The notes: generated by a model from the sequence alone, not told the origin. DNA of 64,000 nt from Megascapheus bottae (GCA_024803745.1 JANJXV010000029.1:23364001-23428000); one strand, 5' to 3'; positions 22,650 to 34,319 are shown, numbered from the stretch's first letter. A program made the numbers and translations.

Positions 22650-23340
22650 AGTGGCTTAACACTAGTTTACAATCCCACCAGCAGTGCAGTAGGGTTCCTT
22701 TTTCTCCACAACCCTGCCAGCATCTGTCATTGTCTGAGTTCAAAATCTTGGCCATTCTTGTTGGGGTAAGGTGGTATCTTAGGGTTGCTTTTATTTGCAT
22801 TTCCTTTATGACCATGGATGATGAACATTTTCTCATATGCTTTGCCATTTTAAACTCTTCTTTTGATAAGTTTCTCTTTAGTTCCCTTGCCAATTTAGTG
22901 AATGGTTTGTTGGGTTTGGGGGGGATTAGTTTCTTGAGTTCCACGTAGATACTGGATAGTAAGCATTTGTCTGATGTATCAACAGTATATATCTTTTCCC
23001 AGTTGGTTGGCTGTCTCTCTACTTTTGCGACTATGCTTTTATCTGTGCAGAAACATTTTATTTTTAGGTAGTCCCATTTATCGAGACTCTCTCCAATCTG
23101 TTGGGACCCTGAGATTCTGTTCAGGAATCTTTGGCCTGTTCCTATGAGTGCCAGTGTCTCTCCTACTCTATCATGTAGAAGTTTCATGGTTTCCGGTCTG
23201 ACATTGAGGTCTTTGATCCACTTTGAGTTAATGTTTGTGCCTGGTGAAAGGCTAGGGTCAATTTTTAGTTTTCTGCATATGGCTGCCCAGTTTTGCCAGC
23301 ACCAATAATTGAATAGACTGTGTTTGTTCCACTGTATATT
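22650..23340 (-). pseudogene. LINE-1 ORF2 C-terminal remnant
   Basis: The minus-strand frame keeps long ORF2 motifs, including KMLHD-type text (seen as MKLLHDRVGETLALIGTG), [16 protein letters not shown], and MQIKATLRYHLTPTRM. This is the C-terminal domain with its Cys/His region after the RT. It has no RT domain and is interrupted by a frame break near 22650, so it cannot act in retrotransposition. Confidence 0.88.
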
Positions 23341-23344
23341 TTTG

Positions 23345-23995
23345 GCCCCTTTGGAGGGGTGCTGGGTCTTAGTGCCCTCCTGCCTCTGGGTCTCCAGTCA
23401 ATGTCCTGGAGAGGGGGCTGTTAGGGTAGGGACAGGATTCTGAATTCCTTGCCCCCCCTGTACTTGCCAGTCTTTCTTGGGTGGGGTGGTGGGGTCTGGG
23501 TTAAGTTCTGTAGCTCGCCACCAGCTCTACTTTCCCAATGGGTTTGGAGGAGCCCGCTGGACTACTTACTCATCGGGGTTTGATTTAAACTGCTCCATGT
23601 TGTGGGGGGGTAGATTGCTTCCCCTCTGGTCTCCTCTGTCATCTATGCTGCTCGAGCTGGTCTGTGTGGGTTCCTGTGTCTGGATTCCACCGCTTGCTGG
23701 AGTTGCTGGAGGTCAGGGCTTCCCGGCCCCGGCACCCTGTACCATGGCTTTGGAGGCTTGGAGCTGGTGGCGAGGAGTGGGGGAGGGGTCATCAAGTTTC
23801 GGATTCTTTGAGAACGTTGGATATAAGCTTTATCTGGATTCCTTTTCCAGTTTGTGTACTTCTCTGTTGCTTCATGAATTTGTTGTTGTGGATTTCTTAA
23901 GGTAGTTGGCTCGTGGGATTCCCTGATTCTCTCTTTTTGGGAAGAGAACTAGGCTGGGTCACTATTGTCTTGGCGCCATCTTCAGACCACCTCTT
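23345..23995 (-). promoter_or_regulatory. LINE-1 5'UTR (promoter region)
   Basis: Much more GC-rich than its surroundings. On the minus strand it begins near 23995 with ggtggtctgaagatggcgcc, the typical start of a mammalian L1 5'UTR (AAGATGGCG, a YY1-type site). It would have carried the sense promoter. Open frames of 142 and 78 codons on the plus strand are antisense UTR text, not genes. Confidence 0.75.
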
Positions 23996-24220
23996 AAGGA
24001 TTCTTGATCATGCTCATTTATGAGACTTTCAAACAAATGATTTGTTGAAACTAGGCACAACTCAATAGACAAGCCCACTCTGTGAGGTCTATATTTCCTA
24101 GTTTATCTCTCTAAAGGTGGATTTCCTTCTCGGTTTCTTGCAGTGTCTTTAAATACATTGAAATGTTTATTCATTATTGATCCCAACTTAGTCTTTCTTT
24201 TTTATTATTAGTGTGGCTAC

Positions 24221-24222
<2 letters not shown>

Positions 24223-24282
<60 letters not shown>

Positions 24283-24286
24283 GTGT
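24223..24286. repeat. (GT)n microsatellite
   Basis: About 24 uninterrupted GT units followed by an ATGT-interrupted end. Adjoins the SINE at 24295. Confidence 0.95.
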
Positions 24287-24294
24287 ACTATGTG

Positions 24295-24502
24295 TTGCAT
24301 GGCCTGAACTATTATTTTTTCAAGACTCATGCTCTACCATACATGCCATACTTTCACTTCTGGATTGTGGGTGGTAAATTGGGATATAAGGCTCTCATGG
24401 ACTTATGGATGGAGAGGATAGCCTAGAATAGCTTTGAACTGTGATCCTCCGATCCTTGGATGCTGTAGCCAAGATTACAGGGATGAGCTATCCCCTCAAA
24501 GT
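24295..24502 (-). mobile_element. B1-Geo SINE, diverged
   Basis: Antisense Geo remnant (gcatggcctgaactatt ... atgctctaccatacat), linker ggtggtaaattgggatataa, B1 half tttgaactgtgatcctccga ... aagattacagggatgagcta. Its A-tail side carries the GT repeat. Confidence 0.65.
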
Positions 24503-24504
24503 CT

Positions 24505-24602
24505 ATTTTTAAAACAAGGTTTTACTTTATAGTCAAGGGTGGCTTCAAATTTTCAATGTCTCAGGTACTGAAACTACACGTTACCATGCCCTGCTGGTTA
24601 AC
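24505..24602 (-). mobile_element. B1 SINE fragment
   Basis: Antisense 7SL-like text: acaaggttttactttatagt, caagggtggcttcaaatttt, gttaccatgccctgct. It resembles a plain B1 without a Geo module. Confidence 0.55.
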
Positions 24603-24604
24603 TT

Positions 24605-25050
24605 TTTGCATATGATTTTCAAGAATGTTATGTCTAGTCTGGAGCTTCAAAAATTACTCTTCTAAAAAATTTTTTTCATAGAAGCTTCAGTATTTACTTT
24701 ATATATTTACATATGCAAAGCAATTTGATTGAATTTTGTGCATGAGTTTAGTAGGGGTAAAGGTTCATTTGTTTTCATCAGGATATCCAATTGATCCAGC
24801 ATTATGGGTTGAAAAAACAAGCTCAGCTCAAAGAAAGGTACTGGCACATTATTATATATGAAATAAATATGTCTGTAGAATTTCAGGTCTCTATGATCTG
24901 TTTATCCTTATATCAATATTACAGCATGTCAACTTCATTGACTATGATAAGCCTTGAATTTCCTTCTCTTTAAGACAATTTTTTCTATTAAATATTTCCT
25001 CTACCTAATTTTGAAATCTACTTTTAATTGTTTGGTTTCTGTGTTTGTTT
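24605..25050. other. No gene or recognised repeat
   Basis: AT-rich stretch, nothing recognised. Confidence 0.45.
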
Positions 25051-25054
25051 TATT

Positions 25055-25130
25055 TTGGGTTAGTGGTGCTAGAGATTCAACTTGGATTCTGTTCATGCTA
25101 TGCCAGTGCTCTACCACACTTAAACTCATA
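25055..25130 (-). mobile_element. Old ID-like SINE
   Basis: Antisense: gtggtgctagagattcaact, tgttcatgctatgccagtgc, tctaccacac. This is the order of a degenerate ID monomer (B box, middle, A box). Confidence 0.5.
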
Positions 25131-25329
25131 ATCACACTTAGACTCATATCTTTATTACACTCAAAGTAACACAAAGAAAAGCAAATTTTTCTTTTTGAGC
25201 GCAGGTTAGAGCTTAGTACAGGCATATTTAACAAAGCATAATAAAGTAGGAAGAATATTTTTTAAAGAAAGGCATGTTGTTTGGTACATGCAAGATGAAG
25301 GCAGAAACTCCTCAAAAATGTTCTCAAAG

Positions 25330-25494
25330 AATCAGGCACAGTAGCTCATGCATGTAATTATAGCTACTCAGGAAACTGTGGTCAGAGGCATTCAGTTCAA
25401 AGCCAACGTGGGCAGAAAAGTCTGTGAGATTATTTCCAATTTAAAACCACAGACGTAGAAGTCTGCTCAAGTGGTAGAATATCAGCTTTGTTGG

Positions 25495-25542
<48 letters not shown>

Positions 25543-25597
25543 CTAAGGGATAGCACCCAAGCCTTTAATTCAAGTGCCAGTACAGGCACAAACAAAC
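25330..25597 (+). mobile_element. B1-Geo SINE with internal (AC)n
   Basis: B1 half ggcacagtagctcatgcatg ... gggcagaaaagtctgtgaga; Geo half ctgctcaagtggtagaatat, then a (CA)n run of about 45 bases (25497-25541), then aactaagggatagcacccaa ... gtgccagtacaggcac and an A-rich tail. The microsatellite grew inside the Geo module rather than in the tail. Confidence 0.82.
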
Positions 25598-25732
25598 AAA
25601 ATTTTAAAATGAAGATCAGTACAATTTATTTATTATTCTTTCCTTCATTGTCTAGGTCCACCCTTTTCCATCTCACTATCAAATACTGTATTACCTTATG
25701 TAATACAATGTGCTAATTCAATCACAATAACT

Positions 25733-25957
25733 TTTTTTGTCAGTTGTGGTACTTGAACTCTGGGGCTGGGTGTTGTCCCTGAGCTCTTCACCCTACCCCT
25801 TGAGCCACAGAGCCACTTCTGGTGGTTAACTGGAGATAAAAAAAAAGTCTCATGGACTTCTTAGTGCCCAGACTGGGTTTGAACTGTGATCCTCATTCAG
25901 CTCTCAGCCTCCTGAGTACCTAGGATTACAGGTGTGAGCCACCAGCACCTGACTACA
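25733..25957 (-). mobile_element. B1-Geo SINE
   Basis: Antisense, well preserved: ttgtcagttgtggtacttga, ccccttgagccacagagcca, linker tggttaactggagataaaaa, then gtctcatggacttcttagtg, ctcagcctcctgagtaccta, tgtgagccaccagcacctga. Confidence 0.9.
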
Positions 25958-25959
25958 AT

Positions 25960-26580
25960 TACTTAAAATATAATCAAACAAGGAGTTTTGGTTATATAAT
26001 TGGAAGCAGTACAGGAAGTATTCCATGATTAAATATATCTGCCTGAAATAGAGAAATCTCATTGCCCATCCCAGAATGTGTTTATAATTATATGATAAGT
26101 GATAAGTTGGTTTTATAAAACAACTGATACAGTGTTTGTTTTTTCTTCTATACCACTGAAGCTCCCAGTCAAGTTTTAATGATGAAATAATATTGGAAAG
26201 TCCAATAGGAAACTAATTTTTTCTCCACACTTTGTAAAGGCCTAATAGGTTAGTTATTAATTAGGGCCCTTGAGTATTTATATTGACTTACAAGAATTAT
26301 TAAAATTCAATAAGAAATCAGGCAGAACATATCACAGCTCAGCTAGAGCTGACTGATACAAAAACCTTTTGAAGTTATATAATTAAATACTTCATATTTA
26401 TTCAAATTCCACTAGGAGTATATCTGTTAACCAAAACTAGAATATGATTCTAGAAAAAGCTGCTTTTAAAATGACTTCTTGCCTTGTTACAAATATATAT
26501 TCAGAGGAATTAAGAAAATAGGAAGAAAATGAAAGAATTCTTCTACAGACAGAAAAGTTTTGTCAACTAAAATAAAATAT
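25960..26580. other. No gene or recognised repeat
   Basis: AT-rich DNA without a recognisable element before the microsatellite at 26584. Confidence 0.45.
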
Positions 26581-26581
26581 G

Positions 26582-26693
<112 letters not shown>

Positions 26694-26699
26694 CGGGGG

Positions 26700-26882
26700 G
26701 AGGGTTTTAGGGCTTAAACTCAGGGCCTGGATGGAGCCTTTTTAATCAAGCCCAGCATTTTACCTGGAGGTACAATTCCAGGTTCCTTCTCCTCCTTCTC
26801 CTTCTCTTTCTCCTTGTCCTTCTACTTTCTTTTTGTCTCCCAAGTAGCTAGAATTATAGGCATGAGCCACTGGTATCTGGCA
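26700..26882 (-). mobile_element. B1-Geo SINE, diverged
   Basis: Antisense: tagggcttaaactcagggcc (Geo end), a CTCC-rich low-complexity insert (about 26788-26830), then ctcccaagtagctagaatta and catgagccactggtatctgg (B1 start). Confidence 0.65.
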
Positions 26883-27134
26883 AGATTTTTTTGAATCTAC
26901 CAAATTCAGGAATTAGTTTCCTGAAATACCATTGAAAAGTTCAATATGGAGATGTTTGCCAATAGTCATTTTTCATAATTGACCTTCCAGAGAGGGAAAA
27001 AAGACAACCCTTAGTAGTAAAGTACATTTTAACCTAATTACTCTAACTTCCTTTGGGAGAAAGCAGTTTCTAAGAAATAGTCATTATAGACCAAACTCAG
27101 AAGGCTGGCTTTCAACTATAATCAAAGCTAAACA

Positions 27135-27293
27135 ACTTGCTGGCACTCAATCATTTGAACAATCCTCCAGTTGGACATTTTGCTAGTTAATTAGAGATGG
27201 AATCTTATAGACTTTTCTGCTAGGGCTCGCTTTGTCAGCTCTCAGCCACTTGAGTAGCAAGGATTCCAAGGGTGAGCCACCACTACCCAGCTT
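27135..27293 (-). mobile_element. B1-Geo SINE, diverged
   Basis: Antisense: linker gttaattagagatggaatct, atagacttttctgctagggc, ctcagccacttgagtagcaa, gtgagccaccactacccagc. The Geo end is hardly recognisable. Confidence 0.65.
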
Positions 27294-27294
27294 A

Positions 27295-28855
27295 TAGGCA
27301 AACGTTTTTAAGAGGCATAAATTGAAGCTCAGTATGACTTCTAGAAATACAAGGTGTAAAGACTAGAACCTGAACAAGAGAAAGGAAAGATCACTTGAAA
27401 GCTTTATACAAAAATCTTTACTATTGATTGGCTTTGTAAAAATAGAAAACAAAGACCTCCCTGTAGTGTGAGATGTTAGACATTCCACTTGTTTTGGCCT
27501 TAACTATGGACAAAAAGAAAAAACCAAAATGTCTCCCCCAAATTCCTAAGTGCAAGCTAGCCCGATTCACTTCTATCTTACCTTTTATCTAGTACTACTC
27601 AACCATTTTACAACACTGTACCACATTTAATTTAAAAGAGTCCTGAAGTAGTAATAAAATACAATATTGCTATATTGAAACATTTAAATCATCTCAACAT
27701 CCTGAATAGTTGGATGTTTACATAGTTGGGTCAGTTCATCTGATAGATATAAAATTTAAACATCCAAATAAATTCATGAAACATATGAAATAAATAAAAG
27801 AAAATATTAACGTAAGGAAAGTAGGCATGGAGAAATTATATATGGGAGAAAGAAGAAAAAAATTAAAATTACATTATTGTACTCTCCAGTTGTCAAATAG
27901 TAGAATCTCAGAATATTAAATGTAAGAAACCAATAACAATTCATGTAAGACAGAAATTTACCAACACAAAAAAGCAAATTAACTTAAAAATACCATAGAG
28001 AAAAGACAGCTTGGATAGAGTTTGGTAATTTAGCAAATGATCCTGTTTGTCTCCCTAGGAGTAGTACACTTTCTGTTATATACTTTTGCTGACACTCTTC
28101 GGATCTTGTGATAGGTAGAAATTAATCAATAATATTTACACTGGAGTCAATCATATTAGATACTTTGGCTAAGGATATTTAGAAGAAGGATCTCTAAATA
28201 GAGACAAATTAAAACTTAAAAGACTTCTGTTCTAAATTTTCCCATGAGAAGTTCTTGACCTTGTTATTCCACTGATACAGGAAAAGAATGAGACAACTGA
28301 CTTTGGATCAATAAGCTGAGACCAAATTTAGTTAACGATAAATACTTTCCAGTCATAATATAGATGCATAATTTCTTTCTAACAACTAAGATTTTAATAG
28401 GTTGTTTTATAATAGTATTGAGACAAAAAGCTAACAAACCCAGACATTGACTACAGAGAACTCTTGTCAGTTGCCTTTTCAAAACAAAGAACTAGAATAT
28501 GTCAGTGGACTGATAAAACTCAGTAGTAATCAATGTGAAAACTATATCAGAAAGTATACAACACTGTGAGAGCTATGGCAAAAAGCTAAAAAGTGATCAA
28601 CTGTGTTATGTATTTACCTAGTTAAAAAGAATTGCTAAAAATAGATGAGAGCATGTGAAAGTTTCAGTACGTATAAAATACGTTCTGACAAAATGTAAAA
28701 AGCTCCAACAGATTTTAGTTACTTTGCTTTTTGTTCTTTTTTGAATCATGTTTTAGCAGATGTAATGGATAAGAAATAAGAATAAATATGTGGAAAATGT
28801 ACACAGGGAAATGAATTTCAACATCACAAACTAAAATTATTTCTTCAAAATCAAG
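27295..28855. other. No gene or recognised repeat
   Basis: About 1.5 kb of AT-rich DNA with no long frame and no assignable element. Confidence 0.45.
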
Positions 28856-28859
28856 TGTG

Positions 28860-29078
28860 AGCCAGTGCTAGTAGCTTATGTCAGTAATCCTAGCTTATCA
28901 GAGGGCTGAGATTTGAGGAGAGTGGTTTGAAGCCAGCTTGAACAGAAAGGTCCCTGAGACCCTTGTATGCAATTAACTAGCAAAATACAAGAATTAGAGG
29001 TGTGGCTCAAATGATAGTGCACAAGTTTTGAAAAAATACTGAGTACAAGCCCCAGTACTGGCACAAGGGAAAAAAATC
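28860..29078 (+). mobile_element. B1-Geo SINE
   Basis: agccagtgctagtagcttat, gggctgagatttgaggagag, ttgaagccagcttgaacaga; linker gcaattaactagcaaaatac; Geo half ggtgtggctcaaatgatagt ... caagccccagtactggcaca. Confidence 0.83.
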
Positions 29079-29079
29079 A

Positions 29080-29888
29080 CAATAAATCAGTGACTTTTAC
29101 ACATCTATCCTATACAGAGCCTTGCAAATGCAAAAAGACTTTGGGATAATGACCAAAAGTAGTAGAACACTCCTTCCTCTTCACAAATTGTTAAGCTTGT
29201 CATAATTCTTAACATTGTAGAAAGAATGCAAATTTTGTTTATAAATTTTCCAACATTTAAAGTCTTAAGATTATACGGTGGCTCTAGTTTGGCATTAGGT
29301 CATATCAGTTTCTCTCAGTTGCCAAAAAATGAATCACAGGCTGGTCGCTGGCCTCAATGAAAATGACTCCCAGGATTCTGAGTCCCAAGCTGTACTCCCC
29401 ATAAAGACCAGGAGAATCCCGTGGTACCAGTGGTAGCTGTAGTAATTCATGGTATTATTTGCTTGTAACAAGTTTCCAGAACTTTGGGTTGGTGAACAGC
29501 TAAGAATGTACAAATGATTTAGCTTTCTACATCTTAAAGACCATAGCAGAGACTAAGAGAAGGTGACAGGGACTGCAGAGAAGGTCTGAAATGTCAAATT
29601 ATTAATGCAAGCTTTCTCTTTAAGCAATGGATGATAATATTTGCATGTATATGCATATGTGGGTATATCTGTAAGTATGATTTCACATATTCATCAGCTT
29701 GCCTACTTCTCTTCTTTGTATAAAATAAAAATGTTCCTCAGAGATGCACAACCCAAACCACACTCTTATTTTGAGTAGTAAGTATAAAAAATGGGCTATT
29801 TTCACAGTCCTGATCAAGAGGTAAGACATACTTAATCCATCATGTGTAAGCAGAAAAATGTATAGCAATACAAATAATTCTAATTACT
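29080..29888. other. No gene or recognised repeat
   Basis: AT-rich DNA. A 61-codon minus-strand frame (29683-29868) has no recognisable features. Confidence 0.45.
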
Positions 29889-29889
29889 G

Positions 29890-30112
29890 ATGGTTCCCCC
29901 TTGTGAACCTAAGTTCTCTAGAGGCTGAGATCTGAGGATTGCTATTTGAAGCCAGCCCTGACAGAAATGTTCTTGAGATTACTATTTCCACTTAACCACT
30001 AAAAAGCCAGAAATGGAGTTATGACTCATGTGGCAGAGTGCCAGCCTTGAGAAGAAAATGTAGGAGAGAACATCAGGTCCTAAGTTCAACCCAATACTGG
30101 CAAGAAACTAAT
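29890..30112 (+). mobile_element. B1-Geo SINE
   Basis: ctagaggctgagatctgagg, gaagccagccctgacagaaa; linker acttaaccactaaaaagcca; Geo half tgactcatgtggcagagtgc, tcctaagttcaacccaatac, tggcaag. The first 30 bases of B1 are diverged. Confidence 0.78.
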
Positions 30113-30114
30113 AA

Positions 30115-30970
30115 CTATAATATAAATGAAACTATATAATTTTCATTTTAGTGTGTTCCTTAGAATCAAAGATAATCTTGCTGCCTTAAGCATTCCTTTC
30201 TTCTATGTACATGTGTACTCATTGTATCTTGTTTTTTTGTTTCATTAGTTTTCCAACCGCTCAAGGTTAAACTTGCACATCAATGAGATTGCATGATCAA
30301 CCTAGAGAAAAGTCTTTTGATTATGCCTTTTAAATTCCAAGAATAAATTTACTGAGTTACTAAAGAGTCAAATCACCTTGCATTTTTGCAAAGAAATTTA
30401 CATTACAAATACAAGTAAAATAATCACAAATATACTGCTACATTTGCGATGTGACAATGTCATTTTTCCTCCTTCTGTGAAGAAAGAAGTTTTTTTTAAA
30501 AAAAAGAGGAATCACATACCAAAATAGAATTGTTAAAACATTCTTTTTTCTCAGTCTTCATCAGTCTCAATGCAGGTGCGATTGGTCTCTCTTATACTTA
30601 GTAGAAAAAAAAAAAAACAAAAGAAGAAGCAAATGGCCAATTAAACTGAGAATAGTTTGAAACAGTCTTTAAGTTGCAGATGTAAAGCTATAACCTATTT
30701 TTGAAAGTGGGGCTGGAGAACCACACAGGAGAGGATACCTTGATATTTGTTGGGCCTCTGATAACTACCAAGAGAGGAAATAAAATAAGCAGAATGTTCA
30801 TTCAGAGATCGTTATCTATTATGATGGTTTCCAGGACAGCTCTTTTAATGTTAATAAATGCAACCATTTATTTTAGCTATGTGTTTATATTCTCAACAAA
30901 AAGGGGGAATAGAAATATAACATTGTAGTGGTTTCCTCAGCACCAAAATCATATTTAACAACATGGTCTA
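30115..30970. other. No gene or recognised repeat
   Basis: AT-rich DNA with two short A-tracts (about 30488-30508 and 30603-30618). Nothing recognised. Confidence 0.45.
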
Positions 30971-30974
30971 ATTC

Positions 30975-31140
30975 CTGGCTTTTTGGAGTTACGTGGAGTT
31001 TTGTTGTTGTTGTTGATTTTATTTTTATCTGTCAATAATTGCACATGGGGGTTGTCATTTAACAAAGCTGTATAGGAATATAATGATTTTCAATATCATC
31101 CCTTTCATCATTCTCCCCATAAATATGACTTTCTAAAAAA
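30975..31140 (-). mobile_element. Possible LINE-1 3'UTR fragment
   Basis: T-rich start, then tctgtcaataattgcacatg, gggttgtcatttaacaaagc and catccctttcatcattctcc. The layout of T-rich end, spacer and pyrimidine block resembles other antisense L1 tails here. Weak. Confidence 0.35.
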
Positions 31141-31167
31141 TACAACTTCAGCTTTTTGTTTGCTTTT

Positions 31168-31242
31168 ATAATGCTGGTGATTAAAGCCAGAGACTCATAT
31201 ACTAGTCAACACTCTACCACTGAATGACACCTCTAGCCCTCA
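31168..31242 (-). mobile_element. Old ID-like SINE
   Basis: Antisense: ataatgctggtgattaaagc, tagtcaacactctaccactg, aatgacacctctagccct. B-box and A-box regions are in ID order. Confidence 0.5.
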
Positions 31243-31333
31243 CTGAATACAATTTTAGTCGTTCCTTTCTTAGAGATAATAACATTCAACTCTAATTTTT
31301 ACTGGAAAATATTCATTGAACTTTTTCCTGGTA

Positions 31334-31584
<251 letters not shown>

Positions 31585-31619
31585 GCTTCAACCAAGATAA
31601 TTTATGTTTTCTGAATCAT

Positions 31620-31785
31620 GGTGATATCAAGGGATACTTAAAAATGAAACTAAAGATGGAGATGAAAGGGGGAACCTGGAAGAGAGCAAAGAAAGGAATT
31701 ACAATGTCCAAAAAAACATGTACTCATTATCTGACTTTTAAAACTGTTATCCCTCTGTAATCACTCTTATAATGACAAAAAAGAA
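31620..31785 (+). mobile_element. LINE-1 3' end
   Basis: Purine-rich ggggaacctggaagagagca, then gtccaaaaaaacatgtactc, ctgttatccctctgtaatca and an A-rich end. It parallels the L1 ends at 48780 and 50990. Confidence 0.5.
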
Positions 31786-31874
31786 TAGCAAAAAATGAAA
31801 AAAATAAAAATGATCTGTATTCATCTGGGATGCAAAATAGTTTCCTCCAATTTTTGCTTTTTCTGTTCTCATTT

Positions 31875-32098
31875 TTTATACCAGTACTGTGGCTTGAACT
31901 CAGGACTTTGAACTCCAATTTTGTTTTTACACTCAGGCCTGGGACTCTACCCTTGAACCACATGTCCACTTCTGACTTTCTGAGGCATAATTGGTGATAT
32001 AAGTCTCATGGACTTTTCTTCCTGGGTTGGCTTTCAACCTTATTACTTAGACCACAGTCTCCTGCATAGCGAAGATTATACATATGAGCATTCAGTAC
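31875..32098 (-). mobile_element. B1-Geo SINE
   Basis: Antisense: ataccagtactgtggcttga, cccttgaaccacatgtccac, linker ataattggtgatataagtct, catggacttttcttcctggg, then a decayed B1 start. A short insertion near 31910-31935 lengthens the Geo half. Confidence 0.75.
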
Positions 32099-32099
32099 T

Positions 32100-33140
32100 A
32101 AGATTCTCTCCTCACTTTTCTTAATTGAAAAATGAAGAATTTTTCAACATACACATTCAACATATAGTACTTTCTCTTTCGACTCTGTGCACATATATCA
32201 CAAAAAAAGTGTTACAGAATAGAAACAAACATCCAATTTTATCTAGGTGTCACACAAGGCTGAGGCGTCCATGGGAGATAATGGCACACAGCACAATAAC
32301 ACATAAGAAGGTTTTGACACTCCAGTCACTGTGAAAAAACAATAGAATTGTCTTTGAAAACGTATAAAAACAGGACAGCATTAGCAGCTAATGAAACATG
32401 AAGACCTCTTCCGGCATGGAAATACCCTCAGAAAGCTGAGTGTTGAATCTGAACCCTTTGATGCATGATTCCTGGGTCTTTGATAATATTTACCCATCTG
32501 TGCCATGGAAGATAAAATGCATTATTCTGTGAACAGTTCTTTACCAAATAAAAGGAGCATAAAAATAACACTAAATAATATCCATTTGATTGTCTTGTAA
32601 GGTCATAAACTTAAATACATCGTTGGCTTTTTTCATATCTTGAAGTGTCTTAAGTAATGCTTATTTTTTCACAAGTGACATCACTTTTGAATGTGATGGT
32701 TATACTGAGAAACTAACCTTCTTAATGGAAGTAATTTAATATTTGAAATATAATCACAAGGAAACAGCAAAATTATTTCAAATGATTTAGAGACTAAGCA
32801 AGAAACAAAGGGCAACTACTTTTACTAGTACATGCACTAACGCTTTTGTTTGATTCAGAGTAGATCCTGTACATCAAGATACAGGAAGCCAAACAGCCAA
32901 CACAGCAAGAGCCAGCATATTTAAGTTAATTGGCTTCCAGTCTGCTCTGTAGAGGCCACAGATTCTATGCTATGGTGAATATCTATATGCCACAGACTGT
33001 ACCCAATACCCTGCTCATTCATAGAGGAAGAATTATCGTTACTTTGATACATGAGAAAGTCCAAATTGATTATGGTTTAAAAAAATATTACGGAAGCCTA
33101 ACTGCTGTTTCATTATTATTATTGTTCTTGGTTTTTGTTG
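32100..33140. other. No gene or recognised repeat
   Basis: About 1 kb of AT-rich DNA; frames under 80 codons, none recognisable. Confidence 0.45.
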
Positions 33141-33142
33141 TT

Positions 33143-33345
33143 TTCCAGTACTGCAACTTGAAGTAGGGACCTCAAGATCTAGCTTATTCGTTTCCTTTCA
33201 GGACTAGCTCTCTACAACTTGATCCATCCCTCCACTTCTATCTTTTTGCTAGTTTATTGGAGAAAAGAGTCTCTCAGATTTATCTACTTTGGCTGGCATT
33301 AAACCATGATTCTTAGAAATCAGCATCCTGAATAAAGGAATCCTA
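33143..33345 (-). mobile_element. B1-Geo SINE, diverged
   Basis: Antisense: ccagtactgcaacttgaagt, ctctacaacttgatccatcc, linker tagtttattggagaaaagag, then B1 text gattcttagaaatcagcatc. Many substitutions. Confidence 0.6.
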
Positions 33346-33464
33346 ACCCAAGCTATATCTTACTTCTGGGATAATGAGCAAATTCAATGCACCACAATTT
33401 CATTATCTTTGAAATGGTTGTAACACGAGCATAGATGTTACATCTGTAGAAAAAGAATTGTCAG

Positions 33465-34318
33465 TGTTCTCCTGGATTGGCAAAATTAATATCGTGAAAA
33501 TGGCAATCCTGCCAAGGGCAATCTACAAATTTAATGCAATATCCATCAATATCCCAATGTCATTCTTTAATTAAATAGAGAAAGCAATCCAAATATTCAT
33601 ATGAAATAATAAATGACCCTAAATAGCAAAAACAATCCTTAGCACAAAGAAAAGAGCTGGAGGAATATTAATACCAAACTTTAGACTCTATTACAGAGCT
33701 ATGGTAACCAAAACAGCTCAAGAACACAAAGGTACAAGAACAGAAAATAGAACTGAAGACAGACCTATGGCCTGCAGACCTATGGCCACCTCATCTTTGA
33801 TAATGGAGCCAAAAAAAAAATAGGATGAAAGAAAGACAGCCTCTTCTACAAGTAGAGCTGGCAGAATTGGTTAAGCACCTAGAGAAAACTAAAGATGTAT
33901 CCTTCTATGCCATCCAGCACAGTAATTAATTCCAAATGGATCAAAGACCTTGAGGAAAAAGCAGATACCCTGAAAACTTTACAAGAAGGAATAGGATATA
34001 CACTAGATCTGCTTGGCACATGTCAAAACTTTCTTAATAAAGACTCAGAAACACAACAAATTAAAGAAAGTTTGGATAAATGGGACTGCATTAAACTGCA
34101 GAGCTTCTGTATGGTAAAGGACAAAGCTAGCAATTTAAATAGAAAGCCCACAGAGTAGGAGAAGATCTTCACTAGTCATACAACAACAGATTCAAATCTA
34201 AATTATACCTACAGCTAAAAAATTAAATCTCTCCAAAACAAATCCTCAAGGAAACAATTATAACTGTGACCCCTCTATACATTATCCCGGTAACAATAAA
34301 AAATTGTAATAATAATAA
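33465..34318 (+). mobile_element. LINE-1 fragment with internal deletion
   Basis: Plus-strand ORF2 from ggattggcaaaattaatatc onward, parallel to 41680-42400 in the younger L1. Near 34210-34240 it jumps to the last bases of a 3'UTR (gtgacccctctatacattat, then an AATAAA-containing end), so the ORF2 C-terminus is missing. Stops interrupt the frame, for example at 33570 and 34157. Confidence 0.87.
33530..34160 (+). pseudogene. LINE-1 ORF2 remnant (post-RT region)
   Basis: The clearest frame, 33895-34158, carries KWIKDLEEKADTLKTL, GLD/LGTCQNFLNKD and KWDCIKLQSFCMVKDKAS. These are the ORF2 segments between the RT and the C-terminal Cys region. It is about 12 percent of a full ORF2 (about 1275 residues) and ends in a stop. 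Confidence 0.83.
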
Positions 34319-34319
34319 A

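Larger units (their letters stand above)
21840..23995 (-). mobile_element. LINE-1, 5'UTR joined to late ORF2, internal deletion
   Basis: Minus-strand L1 of the same older subfamily as 11965-14395: 3'UTR at about 21930-22100, ORF2 C-terminal part to about 23345, then a GC-rich 5'UTR to 23995. The RT, endonuclease and ORF1 regions are absent, so roughly four kilobases of a standard L1 are missing at one junction near 23345-23350. An IDL-Geo SINE interrupts it at 22411-22622. The left edge is uncertain. Confidence 0.85.

Noticed and set aside
23477..23905. 142-codon plus-strand frame in GC-rich DNA that could be mistaken for a gene
   Set aside because: It is antisense to an L1 5'UTR; GC-richness and lack of stops follow from that.
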